This document shows positions 11,217-22,488 of a stretch of DNA of 64,000 nucleotides, piece by piece (within the stretch, counting starts at the first letter, position 1; the number at the start of each line of letters is the position of its first letter). The notes beneath the pieces are model-generated. The model searched no databases and was not told the origin of the DNA. It saw only the letters and a list, made by a program, of their open reading frames with translations. The stretch is from Cucumis sativus (taxonomy: Eukaryota; Streptophyta; Magnoliopsida; Cucurbitales; Cucurbitaceae), in the NCBI RefSeq assembly GCF_000004075.3, contig NC_026657.2:34644732-34708731 (forward strand), written 5' to 3'. Position numbers and translations under genes: made by a program.

Positions 11217-11429
11217 ATGGTACAATCGTCGTCTCTTCTCTCTCTTCTTCTCGGTCTAGAATCCCGTTTGCTGTTCACAACTCCGAAGGGGCCATATACG
11301 AACTCAGGGTTCGGAAGGAAACCCTCAAGCTCTCTCTTCTATCTCGCCGGACCTCCGTTCAATCGCTTAACGCCGGCGGTTGTTTCCTACAACGATCTTG
11401 TTTCTTCCCTTGGCTCTGTTCCTCTTTAA
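11217..11429 (+). CDS. Upstream ORF, 70 codons, in the presumed 5' leader of the CCCH gene
   Basis: ATG at 11217 opens a 70-codon frame (MVQSSSLLSLLLGLESRLLF at the start, stop at 11427-11429). It ends well before the proposed leader intron (11550-11940, CCG/GTAACT to TTCCAG) and the main ATG at 12032. If transcription starts before 11217, it would be translated first and could lower main-frame initiation. The peptide has no recognised domain. Whether it lies in the mRNA is not known. Confidence 0.3.
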   Translation: MVQSSSLLSLLLGLESRLLFTTPKGPYTNSGFGRKPSSSLFYLAGPPFNRLTPAVVSYNDLVSSLGSVPL

Positions 11430-12031
11430 TGCCCTTTGTTTTTCTCTCCTTTATTTGCTTCCCCCTAATTTCATAGCCCAGTTTCCATGCTCTGACTGAA
11501 TTCAAGCATTTGGAGGTGCTCTCTTGATCAATTCTTCCGAGAATATCCGGTAACTTGTTCGTTTGTTGTTTCTTTACTGCTTTGTGTTTGTTTGTTATAT
11601 ATTTTGTTTATTTCATTATTATTATTATTATTATTTAGTTTCTGTGACTTCGTTTTTGTTTCGGGCTTGGAGAATTTTGAACTTTTGTGGTTCTGTTATA
11701 ATTAGTTCGCCATTGAAGTGATGGATTATTGGGATTTATTGGACCAATTCGATGCTGGATTATTTGAAGTATTACATTCAGCTATTTACTAGTGTGTTTC
11801 TTGTTTCATTAGGGAATGAATGATTAATGAATGCTGCTTAATTGATTCCTTTGTATTTGGTGTGAGGGTTTTAAAGTCTAGGTACTGTTTTCTCGTTGTT
11901 TGAGGCTAATTTGATTTCTTTCTTTCTTTCTTTGTTCCAGTAGGTTATAAATCATTACAGTGATTCCAGTCCTGGATTCAAGACACAACTTTAAGCCATA
12001 AGGGATCATTCAAGATTTTGCTGGGAGTCAA

Positions 12032-15000
12032 ATGGAACTTAAAGTTTCATATCCTAAGCCAGGTATTTCTTCTGATTATGTTAGTGACCCGGAGGAGAAG
12101 GATATTAGTGACGATGAAGATGATGATCGCAACCATAAGCATCGGAGGAGGGAGACACGCTCTCAGTCTTTGGAAAGAGATGCACGTGAGCATGTTTTGA
12201 GGCCATATGGAAAGCGTAGTAAACCATTTGAAAATGGACGTAGTTTTAGGGACAACGATTCTCAAGCCAATGAAGCTTGGAAATCCTTCAATGCTCCCAC
12301 TCTTGAGAAAGACACTCCTGGGAAATTTGATAAAAGACGCTTGGGTGCAGTGCCAGGTCCTCGAGTGGTTGGGGATTTCAATCAAAGGATTAGGGGAAAC
12401 CAGGCATTTTCAGGCGACCTTAGTTCTGGAAGGGGAAGAGGAAGGGATTCTGGCACTTGGAACCAGTTTGATTCAAGGTTTAGTCCTGTAGATATTGCTT
12501 CCCAAATTGTTCACCATGGGTCTTTTCCCCCTAGTCTATTTGCTGGAAGGGGTTTACCAAGTGTTTCTACGGCACAGACAGCACCTTGGAATGCATTTGG
12601 GTTAATATCAGGAATTCCAAATAGTGGGCTAGAAACGATGCACCCCATTGGCTTGCAGGGAACACTTAGACCTCCAATCAACCCTCCTCTAAACATAGGC
12701 ATTCCTCGCCAGAGATGTAGAGATTTTGAGGAACGAGGATTCTGCCTTAGAGGAGACATGTGTCCTATGGAGCATGGTATTAACCGCATTGTAGTTGAAG
12801 ATGTCCAGGTATGTTTATCACCCAGTTTACTGTATTTGACTGAGCTTGACATTTGTTTAGAATGAATCTGTATGGGTTCCTATACAGGGGCCATCCAGGT
12901 TCTTTGAAGGACGTTTTCTTTAACACCATTTTGATTGTATGCTTGTTGGTTTATTTTTCCTTAAATTATATAGATCATAACTTATGGAGTTCTAGCTATA
13001 TCTCTCCATGGTACTGCCAGTTATTGGAAGCATCAACTTTAGTGTTCTTGGGTTCCAAGTTTTCTAGAATGATATTGTTATTTTTGGTCAGAACTTCAGA
13101 CATTAAATTCTTAATCCAAATTTCCCTTGGAATTGCCCCGCCTAAACTGTAGGGATTTTATTAGAAAAATATGTAAAGTGAGTTGCTTTCGGGATTGATT
13201 TATGGAAACTTGTGTGTGTTATGTAATTAGTTTTACTTAGTTTTCTTAAAAGTTAAAGGTTTAGTTTTCTTTTCAGTTTCCTTATTGTCTTAGTTAAAGA
13301 TTTAGTTTCCTTTTTAGTTTTAGGTTTGTAAACCTCTGGAATTAGGCTATAAAAAGGCCTCTTCTCCATTATTTTCAATTCACTCCATAATAGAAGTAAT
13401 TTTTGTAAGAAACAAATTTACCAAGATTTTAGTTACATCAGTGTGTGTATGTCTTTTTCTTTTTTTGGCAATTTGTGGGGTGGAGGAATTGAACATTTGA
13501 CTTTGAGCTTGATAATACAAGCACTACGTTGGTTGAGCTAGGCTTATTTTGGCGGAAACTTGTGTTTCTGTTTACTCGTTTGTGTGTGTCTATACCACAT
13601 TCAAGTATATGATTAATTTTTTTTTGGCATGATTGTTTTTTTTATAAATTCTTTTGAAATCAAAGTTGTCATTTCTTCATGAAAATAGTATGTGCTTTGG
13701 TTGTATAGATTACTACTAGCTGCCCAGTTTTCTTTTCATTTTTTTCTTTTCTTCTGTGTTCAAGAAGGAGTGGGATTTACCTTTACTCTCCTCATTTCCT
13801 TGTTCATTTTGTCCATTATACTGTTCATCTGTTAATCAGTATCATTTCATTTTAATAATATAACAAACTTGTAAACTTTTTGCCATAAACTTAATTATTT
13901 GTTTCCCCATAAAATTTGAAGTTCCATAAATAATTTTATTTAGTATATATTTTTAAAGGGAAGTGGTTTAGTTCCTTGACAATTTTCTTATTTTCCCATA
14001 CAAAATCAAGAAATTAGTAATATTTCTTCTCTTTGGGATGACAAAAAATTGAAGAGAACAATATATTTTCGTTTTTATTTGGTTGACTCTGTATAAGTAT
14101 ACAAGCTCTAGTTCCTTATGGTCTTTTCTGGCCATACTTGGAAAGGGATTTATCTATGCTTTTGATGTATAACAAATAACGGTCTAATCAACTGTATGAT
14201 CTTGCTTTTGCAGAGTCTTTCTCAATTTAACCTTCCTCTATCGCTTCCAAATGCACACCTAATTGGGAAAACTACTGGATCTCTGCCTGCAGTTAGCACA
14301 TCTTCCACGACAGTAATGAGTGGTAAAGGATTGCTTGGAAAAAATATCAAGCCTAGTGTAGGAGATGATTCAATGCCCTTTCATGGTGTATATTCAGGTT
14401 CTGGTAGTGCAGGTGAAGCTGACTTGTATGATCCTGATCAACCTCTATGGAACAACAATTGTCCTGAGAAACCAAATGCACTCTCAGGCATGCATTCATC
14501 AAAGATCGATGAAGTTGAGTCCTTTATAGGAGACGATCCTTCTGATAGGAATCAGGTTAGGAAATGTGATGCTGGTGATAATGGATGCACTAGTAGAATT
14601 ACTGCACCTAGTGGTTCACATGTTACTAGTTCGTCTGTTTGGGGTAGAGTTGGGTCAAGGAATAGACAAGATGTGAAAGGGAAACTTGATCCAGTAAATG
14701 CCTCTGGTTGTCTTGACAATGAAGTGAAAGAACAGAATGTTGTACTGGCCAGTGTTCAAGGAAATTCTCATCAACAAAAGCACATGGCTCAGGATGACGC
14801 CCACACTAAAGCCGGTGATTTATCTCTCAAGGCACAGAGTGATGCCAATACCATGCGTACTATGCGGAAACCATCTCAGAAAGCAACGTGTACTCTGTTT
14901 GTAAATGGGATTCCCCTACAGAGCAACAAAACAGAGACACTTCTGTCTCATTTTAACAAATATGGTGAGGTCATTGACATCTATATTCCAGCAAATAGTC

Positions 15001-18000
15001 AACGCGCTTTTGTTCAGTTCTCAAAAAGGGAAGAGGCAGAAGCTGCTCTAAAATCACCTGATGCTGTTATGGGCAATCGTTTTATCAAGCTTTGGTGGGC
15101 TAATCGTGACAGCATTCCTGATGATGGTGTAAGCAGTAATAATGGTATTCATGTTCCTCCACGTCATATTGCAGCCGCTTCACTTCCTTCTCTTGCTGTG
15201 AAAGGAAAGAACAGTGTCCCGGTTTCCACTTCAAAAGGCAGTATTTCCCACCCACTGGAATCTTCTTTAGCTGGCCCAGATCACTCTCATGCTTTCAGTA
15301 GCCCCAAGGTTTCTTCTCCTTTGCAAAAGAAATTAGAGAATCTGGAACAGTTAAAAGAGGAACTCCGGAAGAAGCAACAAATGCTAGATATGAAGCGGAA
15401 TGATTTTAGGCGCCAGTTAGATAAACTTGAAAAACAGGTAAACTTTCAGCCCCTATAAGTTCAGTTACCATACGTGCTTGATCAGGAGACTATTTTTATT
15501 AAGTTTAAGATATTGCCTCTACTGCTGGAGGAATTAGGGGAGAAAATAAATGATAGTTAGAGGAAAAAAATTCATGCCAGAAGAAAAGCATTTAGAACTT
15601 TATATCATGTCAGTTTTAATCTCAATGTATAGACACTATTGTAGGGTTAGGCGGGTTATTCTGTGAGATTAGTTGAGGTGCGCATTAGCCGGCTCGGACA
15701 CTTACGGATATCAAAAGAAAAAAAAATCTCAATGCATAGACATCCTGCTGTTAAAGTGCTATACTAGTCTCATGTATTAGACTGCTAGCCAATCTGTCAT
15801 TTGTTTTATTTTCTTACTTTTTTCTCAATACAGGCTACAGGAAACAAAGTTGAAGCAGTCACTGGGTCCTCTGCAAAGCGACTTAAAGTGGGAATAGAAG
15901 CTGACACTAGTAAACTTGTACCAAAGGCCAGCGATTCTAGTGTTGCTTTGTCATCACCACATACTGAGGTGAATGGAGAGCATCCTGAGCCAACTACATC
16001 TATTGTACAACAGGAATCCTCAAAGTTTGAGCCTGTTGATCCAATGACGACCGAAGAACCTTTTGATAATGATGGAGAGAAATTGGGTAGCTGTTCAACT
16101 GGATTTAAAATTGTTCCTCCTTTACCAGTCGACTTTGCCAATGTATGTATTACCATTCCTCCTCTATATCAAGTTCATTTGTGATAGTTTCAAGCAAATT
16201 TCTGGAGTCTCTTATATGATGCTATAAACTCATTAGATTATATCAACTTTTTTTTTTTGGGTAGCTTGATAATGAGAGGTGTTTACTATTTATATTTGTT
16301 CATAGACGGTATTATTAGTAAATTGGTTTTCCTTTTAAGGACGTTCGCGAAGGACACCCAAAGAAAAAAATAGAAGAAGAAGAAGTAAGGAAATGTGCTT
16401 ATTTATTGTTATTCAATCAAGGACTATGCAGAAATAGTTTGTTTAATAGTTATTTATTGTTTTTTTTTTTAAATAAATGATCTGAGAAAAAAGTGAAAAA
16501 AAATGTATATACAAGGGTAAACTAAAAAAACCGAAGTCCATAGAAAGAGAGCTGAACTAAAGACAGAGCCACCAATCAAGGAAATTAACATCTAGAGGAT
16601 AACTATCAAAAGTTTTTCTTCACCAAAACCCTACGAGGAAGATATGGCCTCATGAAGGACCAGATATCACTTAAGTGCCTGTCAGTGAAAAAGTCTTGTT
16701 TCCGTTGAAAGAAAAAAAAGTTGAAAATGGGTTGAGTTAATTGTAAAACAGAATGGGCTTGATTGGTTTGTGTTTGGGCTTGAAATAAATGAAGAGAGCC
16801 AAAGTTGGGTTGGATTATGCTGGTTGGGGCCAAAATGAAGGGAGTTGGATTGGAACGTGTAGATTGCAGATAAAAAAATACTGAAACAAGTTGAGATGGG
16901 ATGGGTATTGGGTAAAAAATGGTCACATATTCTTTATCATCTTCTTCGCCTGGCAACAACAAAATCACCTTGGTTCACAACTTCTTCTGCTTCGCTGAGG
17001 ATTGTACATAGGGTTTTAGGTGCCATCATCCCACCTTGTTTCTTACTCAATTTCATCAATTGTTGGTTGTACAACTTTGAGTTTGAGTTTTCTTTTTCAA
17101 TTGATTTTTCTTCTTTATTGCCCGCGACATCCTTCATGCTCGAGTCTTGGATCTTGTCGTGTTTGCTTTATCACTCTCTCACACTCAAGTCTAAAATTGT
17201 CTAGACCTTCTACAAGTCTTGAATCTTCCAAATTTTCTATTGCATTTGTTTCTTGCATGGGTTCATAGCTTTGGTTGGGTTCTTGAATTTCATGAGACTT
17301 GCTCTGAATATTTGCAATTCAACTTGTTTCAAATATTGAATCATTTTTTTCAAGATACCATAAACGTTGATGATGAATCTAAATTTAGAGAGTTTTGATT
17401 CCAAAGAAATACATCAGTAATGTTATTCAAAAATGGAAGGAAGGAGGAGGTAATAGCCATCCTAACCAATCCCCAACGGTAATATTTGTTCTACAAAAGC
17501 TTTTTTACAATAGTTATTAACTAAACTATCACAGGTTTAATTAATAACCCAGCGCAGAGAAAAAAGTTAAAGTCTAAAATAGTAAATTTAATTACATCAG
17601 TTGACCACTCCATTTCAAATTTATTTCAGTGCTTCAGGATTGACATAGTAACTACTTCTGTGAGGTTCAAGATAAATGTAGTAAGAAGTGACATATGTTC
17701 TGGAATATGCTTCTGCCTTTCTTGTTGTTTTATTTTTAGGTCTTGAATGTTTTTCTAGAACTTCATTCTTGGGTGATTCTTCTTGGTTCTTCTTGAATTT
17801 GAAAGGTTTTCCCTAATTAGGTGTATGCTGTTTGACAATGTGCACTGCTCACAAAGCTTCCTCTTGCGATTTGTGTCGCCAAGAGTTTCTTAGTCCGTAG
17901 ATGGTAGCCAATATTGGCCTTGGCCTACACACTTGCTTTGATACCAAACCTTTCAAGAAAAGGACTTACCTATCCTATAGATTTCTTTAACAAAAATTTA

Positions 18001-21000
18001 ATCGAATACTTTCCTGAAGAATCCAATGCCCAAATGCAAGAATCATCACAAGCCTCCACTTTCTTTTCGGCCAAATTCTGAAGGAGCTGACCAAATTCAA
18101 GAATTTATGGGTTCAACAATCTTCTGAAGGAGATATCCCATGACAAAGTTTCAGTATCCCAATGGTTGAAAACAGAACCATTGGGCTGTAGAGCAATTCT
18201 ATATAGGGAGGGAAGCGTAGGCATAATGTAAAATTATTGACCAAGATTTGCCAAAAAGAAATTCTTTTACCATTACACCAACTATTGAAGACAAACAAGC
18301 TTCCACTTACGACCAAGCTTTAGAGATACTATTAGAGATCCTGATCCTAGGACTTTGAAGGCTCATCCCAAGCCTTCCCAACCGTGTGCCAAGAAAATTG
18401 GTCCTTACCATGAATACTTCATACTACCTGACACCATAAGGAATCAGATTCATGCTGAAATCCCCTCTCCATTTTGCCAAGAGTGTCAAATTCCCATTTG
18501 CAAGGTTATTGACTTTACTTCCTTTATTTGCTTCACATAAGAAATTCTTCATAATCCTTCCATTAATTGGAAAATTTTCGGATGGCATTAGGAATGAAGA
18601 CATATAATAAGTAGAGATAAATTGAAATGCTTCCAACTATCTAACTACTTAATTTTGTCAATAATTGGCTGCCAGAAAATAACTTTTTTTTGGGATACCC
18701 ACCCAAGGGAAGACCAAATAAAGGAAGGGAAGACATTCGACCTTATAATGCAGGCAAATGGAAGTGGGCAGCCACTTATTATCATCAATATTTTAGCCAC
18801 ACAAAGCTGATTTGTTCCAATTCACTTTTTGGCCCGAACACCCCAAATAGATAATTTTAATGAGTGCATTCAAACTATTATCATCATACTTGAAAAAAAC
18901 GAAGTGTATCATCAGCGAAGTGAAGGATAGAGACATGCACCTTATCCTTTCCTGCTACCTCCCTTTTCATAGATTAGATTAGGTTGATAAGTGCACATAA
19001 AACTTCACGAACAAGAAGGAACAAAAATGGAGAAATCAAATCTCCTTACCTTATGCTTCTTGAAGCTTGATTCACCCCCTTGGCCTTCCATTAATAAATA
19101 TTGAAAAGTTTGGATTACAAATACACCCATCACTTTATGAAATCCATTTAGAGTTGAATCCTTTAAGCATGAGAACTTCATCCAAGAAATTCCAATCTAC
19201 TCTATCAAAGGCCTTCTCTAGATCAAGCTTGAGAATCCAAACCTTTTTCTTTGACCGATACTCCCCTACAATTTCATTAGCCACAAGAACTGGATTAGAT
19301 GTTTGTCTTCCTCCATTGAATGCACTTTGAGAAGAAATTATTTTAGGTATTTCTTCTTTAGTCTTTCAGCTAGCACCTTTGTAATAATCTTATAAACGGA
19401 TGTCATAAGGCTGATCCTATCTCTCTCTCCCCCCATCTCTTGGATTCCCTATTTATTCTCATTGTATAGCTCTCTTGTACATTGAGTTTATTAATAATAA
19501 AGAAGCTTGTCTCCTTTTCAATCAAAAAAAAAAAACTGATGTCATAAGGCTGATTGATAATGCATTACATGAAAAGAAAAAGGAAAGGTGGTATATTGGT
19601 AGCTATTTAGATCCCCATGCAGACGGAACTTGACTTTGGTGGCTCTTTTTCTAGGGATAGGTGGCATGGACGGAGGAAAAGGTGTGGGAGAATTGTATTC
19701 CCCTCTCTTCAGCATTTCTTAGGTTACACCATTTGTCTTCGTTGAAAAGTCTTTCCATGTCAGATGTTTTGGTGTCTTTCTCCTTTGGTTTTTGTCGGCC
19801 GTTGTTTGATAAGGAGGCGAGAGAGGCGACTTCTCTTCTTTCTTTGATGAGGGTTTCGATTTTAAATCGGGGAGAAAGGGTTTTCGTGTTTGGAGTCCTA
19901 GTTTGGTGGATGGGATTTCTTGCAAGTCTTTCTTTAGGATTTTAGTTCACTCTTCTCCTGTAGTTGAGTCTGTCTTTGATGCCTTATCAAGAATTAAGAT
20001 TCCTAAGAAAGTCAGGTTCTTTGTTTGGCAAGTTTGGCTAGGCCGCTTGAATTCAATGGATAAGGTTTCAAGAAAGATGCCTTTGTAAATGGGTCCCTTT
20101 TGTTGTACCCTTTGTCGGAAGGGGGAGGAGAGCCTGGATCACTTTATATGAGTGTCCGTTCGCAAGATCTATTTGGATCTTGTTCCTGCAGGAGTTTAGT
20201 TTCGTTGGCTTGCAAGAGGGAGGTTCATCTGATGATCGGAGAAGGGGCGTTTCCTTTGATGTGCTGGGGTTTGAGAAACAATAGAATGGGGTTTGAGAAA
20301 CAATAGAATGTTTAGGGGTGTGCTTTAATCTACATTCCGCACATCAGACACAAGCATTTTTTTATTGGAAAAACAACTTATATTGAGAAGAAATGAAAGA
20401 ATACAGGGGCATGATTTATGTTGAGCCACTTAAAGAATCTAGGGAAAATCAGTCTCAACTAGAACAACTCTACTTTTGCAGCAAAAGGTTTAGGTTAGAT
20501 TGGAAAAAGGTTTGAAAAGGTTTACATGAAATGTGAGGGACTGTTGTTCTATGAGTCCCCTTTGGGGGCTGGATAAGGGAATGGTATTCTCCAATTCAAT
20601 TTTGAACTCTAGGGTGAAAAGCCTCTTCAAAGAGAAGTTTTTTCCTTATGGAGGCTGAATAAAGGTTTAAGGAACAAGCGCTTTAGCCTTAAATTTTTAT
20701 TTCTTACATATGATCATTAGTCTCTTTTCATTTCTACAATGAAAAGTGTTCTTTCCATTTCAAATATATATATATATACACACATACATACATACATACA
20801 CATATAGATTTACCAAAAATATTGAACAGATAATTAGAGATTGATTTTGGGGGTTGAATATCTTCAGAAGGGTAATAGTCATGTTAATTGAGATCATGTG
20901 AATGCTGATCTTTCATTGTTCATACATCTGGCGGGCTGAACGTACTTGTGTGTTGTGTCAACGAGTACTGTCAAGGCTACCCCATTTAGGAAATTTGGAT

Positions 21001-21612
21001 GGAGCTGACTAATTTTTTTAGAGCCTTCAGATTCTTGATGTTGATAAGAATTTGTTATTTTTTCTTTTTTCTTCCCTTTTTGAGTCCAATTTATGCGCAC
21101 TTTGGCATGACTCGTTAGTCATTAGTCAAATATCTTCTGAACTAATGTTGTTTTCTTTACTGCCTTTTTGGATGATCTTCAATCTAATTCTATTTTCATT
21201 TTATAATGTGTTGTAGGAGGATGTAATAAAGCAACATTTCTCGTCGTTGGGCGATGTTTGTTCTGTGGAGTTTGTTTCTGAAGATGGTGTTCAGATTTCA
21301 AATGCATCCAATAACTGCTCAGCTAATGTCACTTTTTTAACCCGTCATTCAGCTGAAAGGGCATTTGAAGACGGCAGATCCTGGCAAGGTCAAGACTTAA
21401 AGTTTATATGGCTGTCTAATGACAAAGACCCTCATCACACTTCTTCGGACACATCTCGAGATGCAGACATGGAGCCTGAAAATGAAGAAGCAGAAACCAT
21501 TTCTTTAAACGAAACCCTATCTCACAAAGAATCCCAAAGTCCAACACGAGATGACAGTGACGAGCCTTCGGAAACAGGTAAAGTTTCGGCAGTGATAGAA
21601 AGAGAGACATGA
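12032..21612 (+). CDS. C3H41: CCCH zinc-finger and RRM protein (C3H41 / RBM26-27 type)
   Basis: Likely nuclear RNA-binding protein; animal relatives RBM26/27 work with nuclear exosome adaptors. Coding exons: 12032-12808, 14214-15437, 15834-16142, 21217-21612, giving 901 residues in one frame. An upstream leader exon ending at 11549 and an intron 11550-11940 are inferred. Residues 1-60 are acidic then basic (DDEDDDRNHKHRRRE). A CCCH finger (C-x8-C-x5-C-x3-H: C229, C238, C244, H248) sits in RCRDFEERGFCLRGDMCPME. An RRM starts near residue 485 (CTLFVNGIPLQ, RAFVQFSKREEAEAA, IKLWWANRD). A coiled coil spans about 630-668 (LENLEQLKEELRKKQQ). The last two exons form a second, degenerate RRM (EDVIKQHFSSLGDVCSVEF, GQDLKFIWLS). 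Introns 1 and 4 are 1.4 and 5.1 kb and full of repeats. Best match from memory is Arabidopsis At3g27700. Confidence 0.9.
13205..13440 (+). mobile_element. Probable LTR fragment in CCCH gene intron 1
   Basis: Repeated TTTAGTTTTC/AGTTTCC words are followed by AGGCTATAAAAAGGCCTCTT (TATA box) and a leader-like stretch ending TAAGAAACAAATTTACCAAG. This is the layout of a short LTR promoter. No gag-pol sequence, primer-binding site or target duplication could be confirmed. Confidence 0.4.
15640..15735 (+). mobile_element. Au-type SINE remnant in CCCH gene intron 3
   Basis: GGGTTATTCTGTGAGATTAG, then GAGGTGCGCATTAGCC and GGCTCGGACACTTACGGATA followed by an A-rich run match the 3' half of the plant Au SINE as I remember it. 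The tRNA-like 5' half is missing, so it is truncated. Confidence 0.55.
16520..17400 (-). mobile_element. Possible LINE ORF1-type fragment
   Basis: Minus-strand reading from about 16660 to 16540 gives DIWSFMRPYLPRRVLVKKNF followed by DSYPLDVNFLDWWL, resembling the N-terminal protein of cucurbit LINEs as I recall them. Stops and frame changes break the rest. Identification rests on resemblance only. It lies in CCCH intron 4, next to clearer LINE pieces. Confidence 0.35.
17930..19640 (-). mobile_element. Decayed LINE, reverse transcriptase part, minus strand
   Basis: In minus-strand order the fragments are: ISLMSSVYKIITKVLAERL (19415-19359), SAFNGGRQTSNPVLVANEIV (near 19325), WILKLDLEKAFDRVDW (near 19235), the catalytic FADDTL at 18919-18902, then FWQILVNNFTLCLRFP (about 18260) and CDDSCIWALDSSGKYS (about 18030). 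These are conserved stretches of plant LINE (L1-type) polymerase and its C-terminal region. Frames change between blocks and stops interrupt, so it is dead. The insertion at 19416-19537 splits it. It lies in the last intron of the CCCH gene, opposite to that gene. Confidence 0.75.
19399..19554 (+). mobile_element. Truncated retroposon with A tail and 17-bp target-site duplication
   Basis: GATGTCATAAGGCTGAT occurs at 19399-19415 and again, identical, at 19538-19554. Between them are 122 bases that end in an A run (19524-19535) after TTGTACATTGAGTTTATTAA. This is the mark of target-primed reverse transcription. The insert interrupts the minus-strand LINE's ISLMSSVYK coding block. The tail resembles the one at 30340-30432. 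Confidence 0.8.
19616..20335 (+). mobile_element. Decayed LINE C-terminal (zinc-binding) part, plus strand
   Basis: Plus-strand reading gives FCRPLFDKEAREATSLLSLM (about 19790), then KIPKKVRFFVWQVWLGRL at 19996-20049 and, past a stop at 20086, GPFCCTLCRKGEESLDHF. This matches the zf-RVT region at the C-terminus of plant LINE polymerases. Several stops and a short local repeat (GGGTTTGAGAAACAATAGAA at 20266 and again at 20288) follow. It runs opposite to the LINE piece just upstream, so the two are separate insertions or one inverted element. Confidence 0.7.
20340..20765. repeat. Retroelement tail sequences
   Basis: GAGAAGAAATGAAAGAATAC (about 20386) resembles 31930-31950 and may be a LINE tail. 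TTAGTCTCTTTTCATTTCTA (about 20717), then an A-rich AAGTGTTCTTTCC end, resembles 41828-41870. Short TA and CATA microsatellites follow at 20765-20800. Confidence 0.45.
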
Positions 21613-22488
21613 TTGAAGCATTTTTATGTTTTAGGAGGCGTTTTCTTTTCTTTTCTTTTTCTTTTCTTTTTTTTTTTTTTGGAGCATTTTTCATGCCGAG
21701 TTGAAAGTGTAAAATTAATGGATTTTTCCTTCTTTTTTTTTTTTTTTTTTTTTTACTATTTAGTCAAGGAAAACTGGTTTAGCAAATGTGAAAAAATTGT
21801 TTTTCAATTTTCATCCCCTCCCCCTCTTTACTGAATTCATGTATAAAGAAAAAAGAGTCTCTGATTCCAGACTGCCACCAGGGATAATTGATTAAGATAG
21901 TTGATTGAATCAAAATATTACTTTTAGGTTTCTATTAGGTTCAAAGAATAAATTTGTATCAATTCCATTCATTTCTTAGATGTATGTCTTTAACTCTAAA
22001 TGTTGCAATTACTATCCCCTTATTTTCCTTCCCATGCTTGGTGTATTGAACCCAATCTGTGTTTCATAAGTTTTCCCCCTAATCCTCCCATTTTGTGCCT
22101 CAATAAATAAATAAAAATAGTGATGCCTTACTATCTATATAGTTGGAGAAATTCATTGAAAAAAATGTTCATACGTATAAATTTCCCTTTTAGTCTAAAG
22201 ATCACACAAATCTAAAATTTTTTAGACTATTAACTTCTTTGATTAATCTGAACAATTCATCGCTATTCATAAATTTAATTGATACAAAACTGATTCAAAA
22301 TTTCGCTCTATTTACATCTTTACAATTTTGTCTATACAAGAAATTGATGTTACAATTGAAAGGAAGGCATACACGAAGGGTTAAGGACAAATCACATTCA
22401 TTTTTGTACAACTAAATTTGACTATAGTTAGCTTCTGATCTAATCTACAAAATATTTGGTGGTCAAATTTCCAAAAATGGCCTCTTTG
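21613..22488. other. Convergent 3' flanks of the CCCH and RST1 genes
   Basis: The two genes point at each other with 876 bases between stop codons. Long T runs (21667-21680, 21738-21754) lie in the CCCH 3' part. Both 3' UTRs must end in this interval. No additional gene is seen. Confidence 0.6.

Noticed and set aside
16896..17268. Plus-strand open frames in CCCH intron 4
   Set aside because: They lie opposite the LINE-like minus-strand sequence, have no domains and fall inside a well-supported intron.
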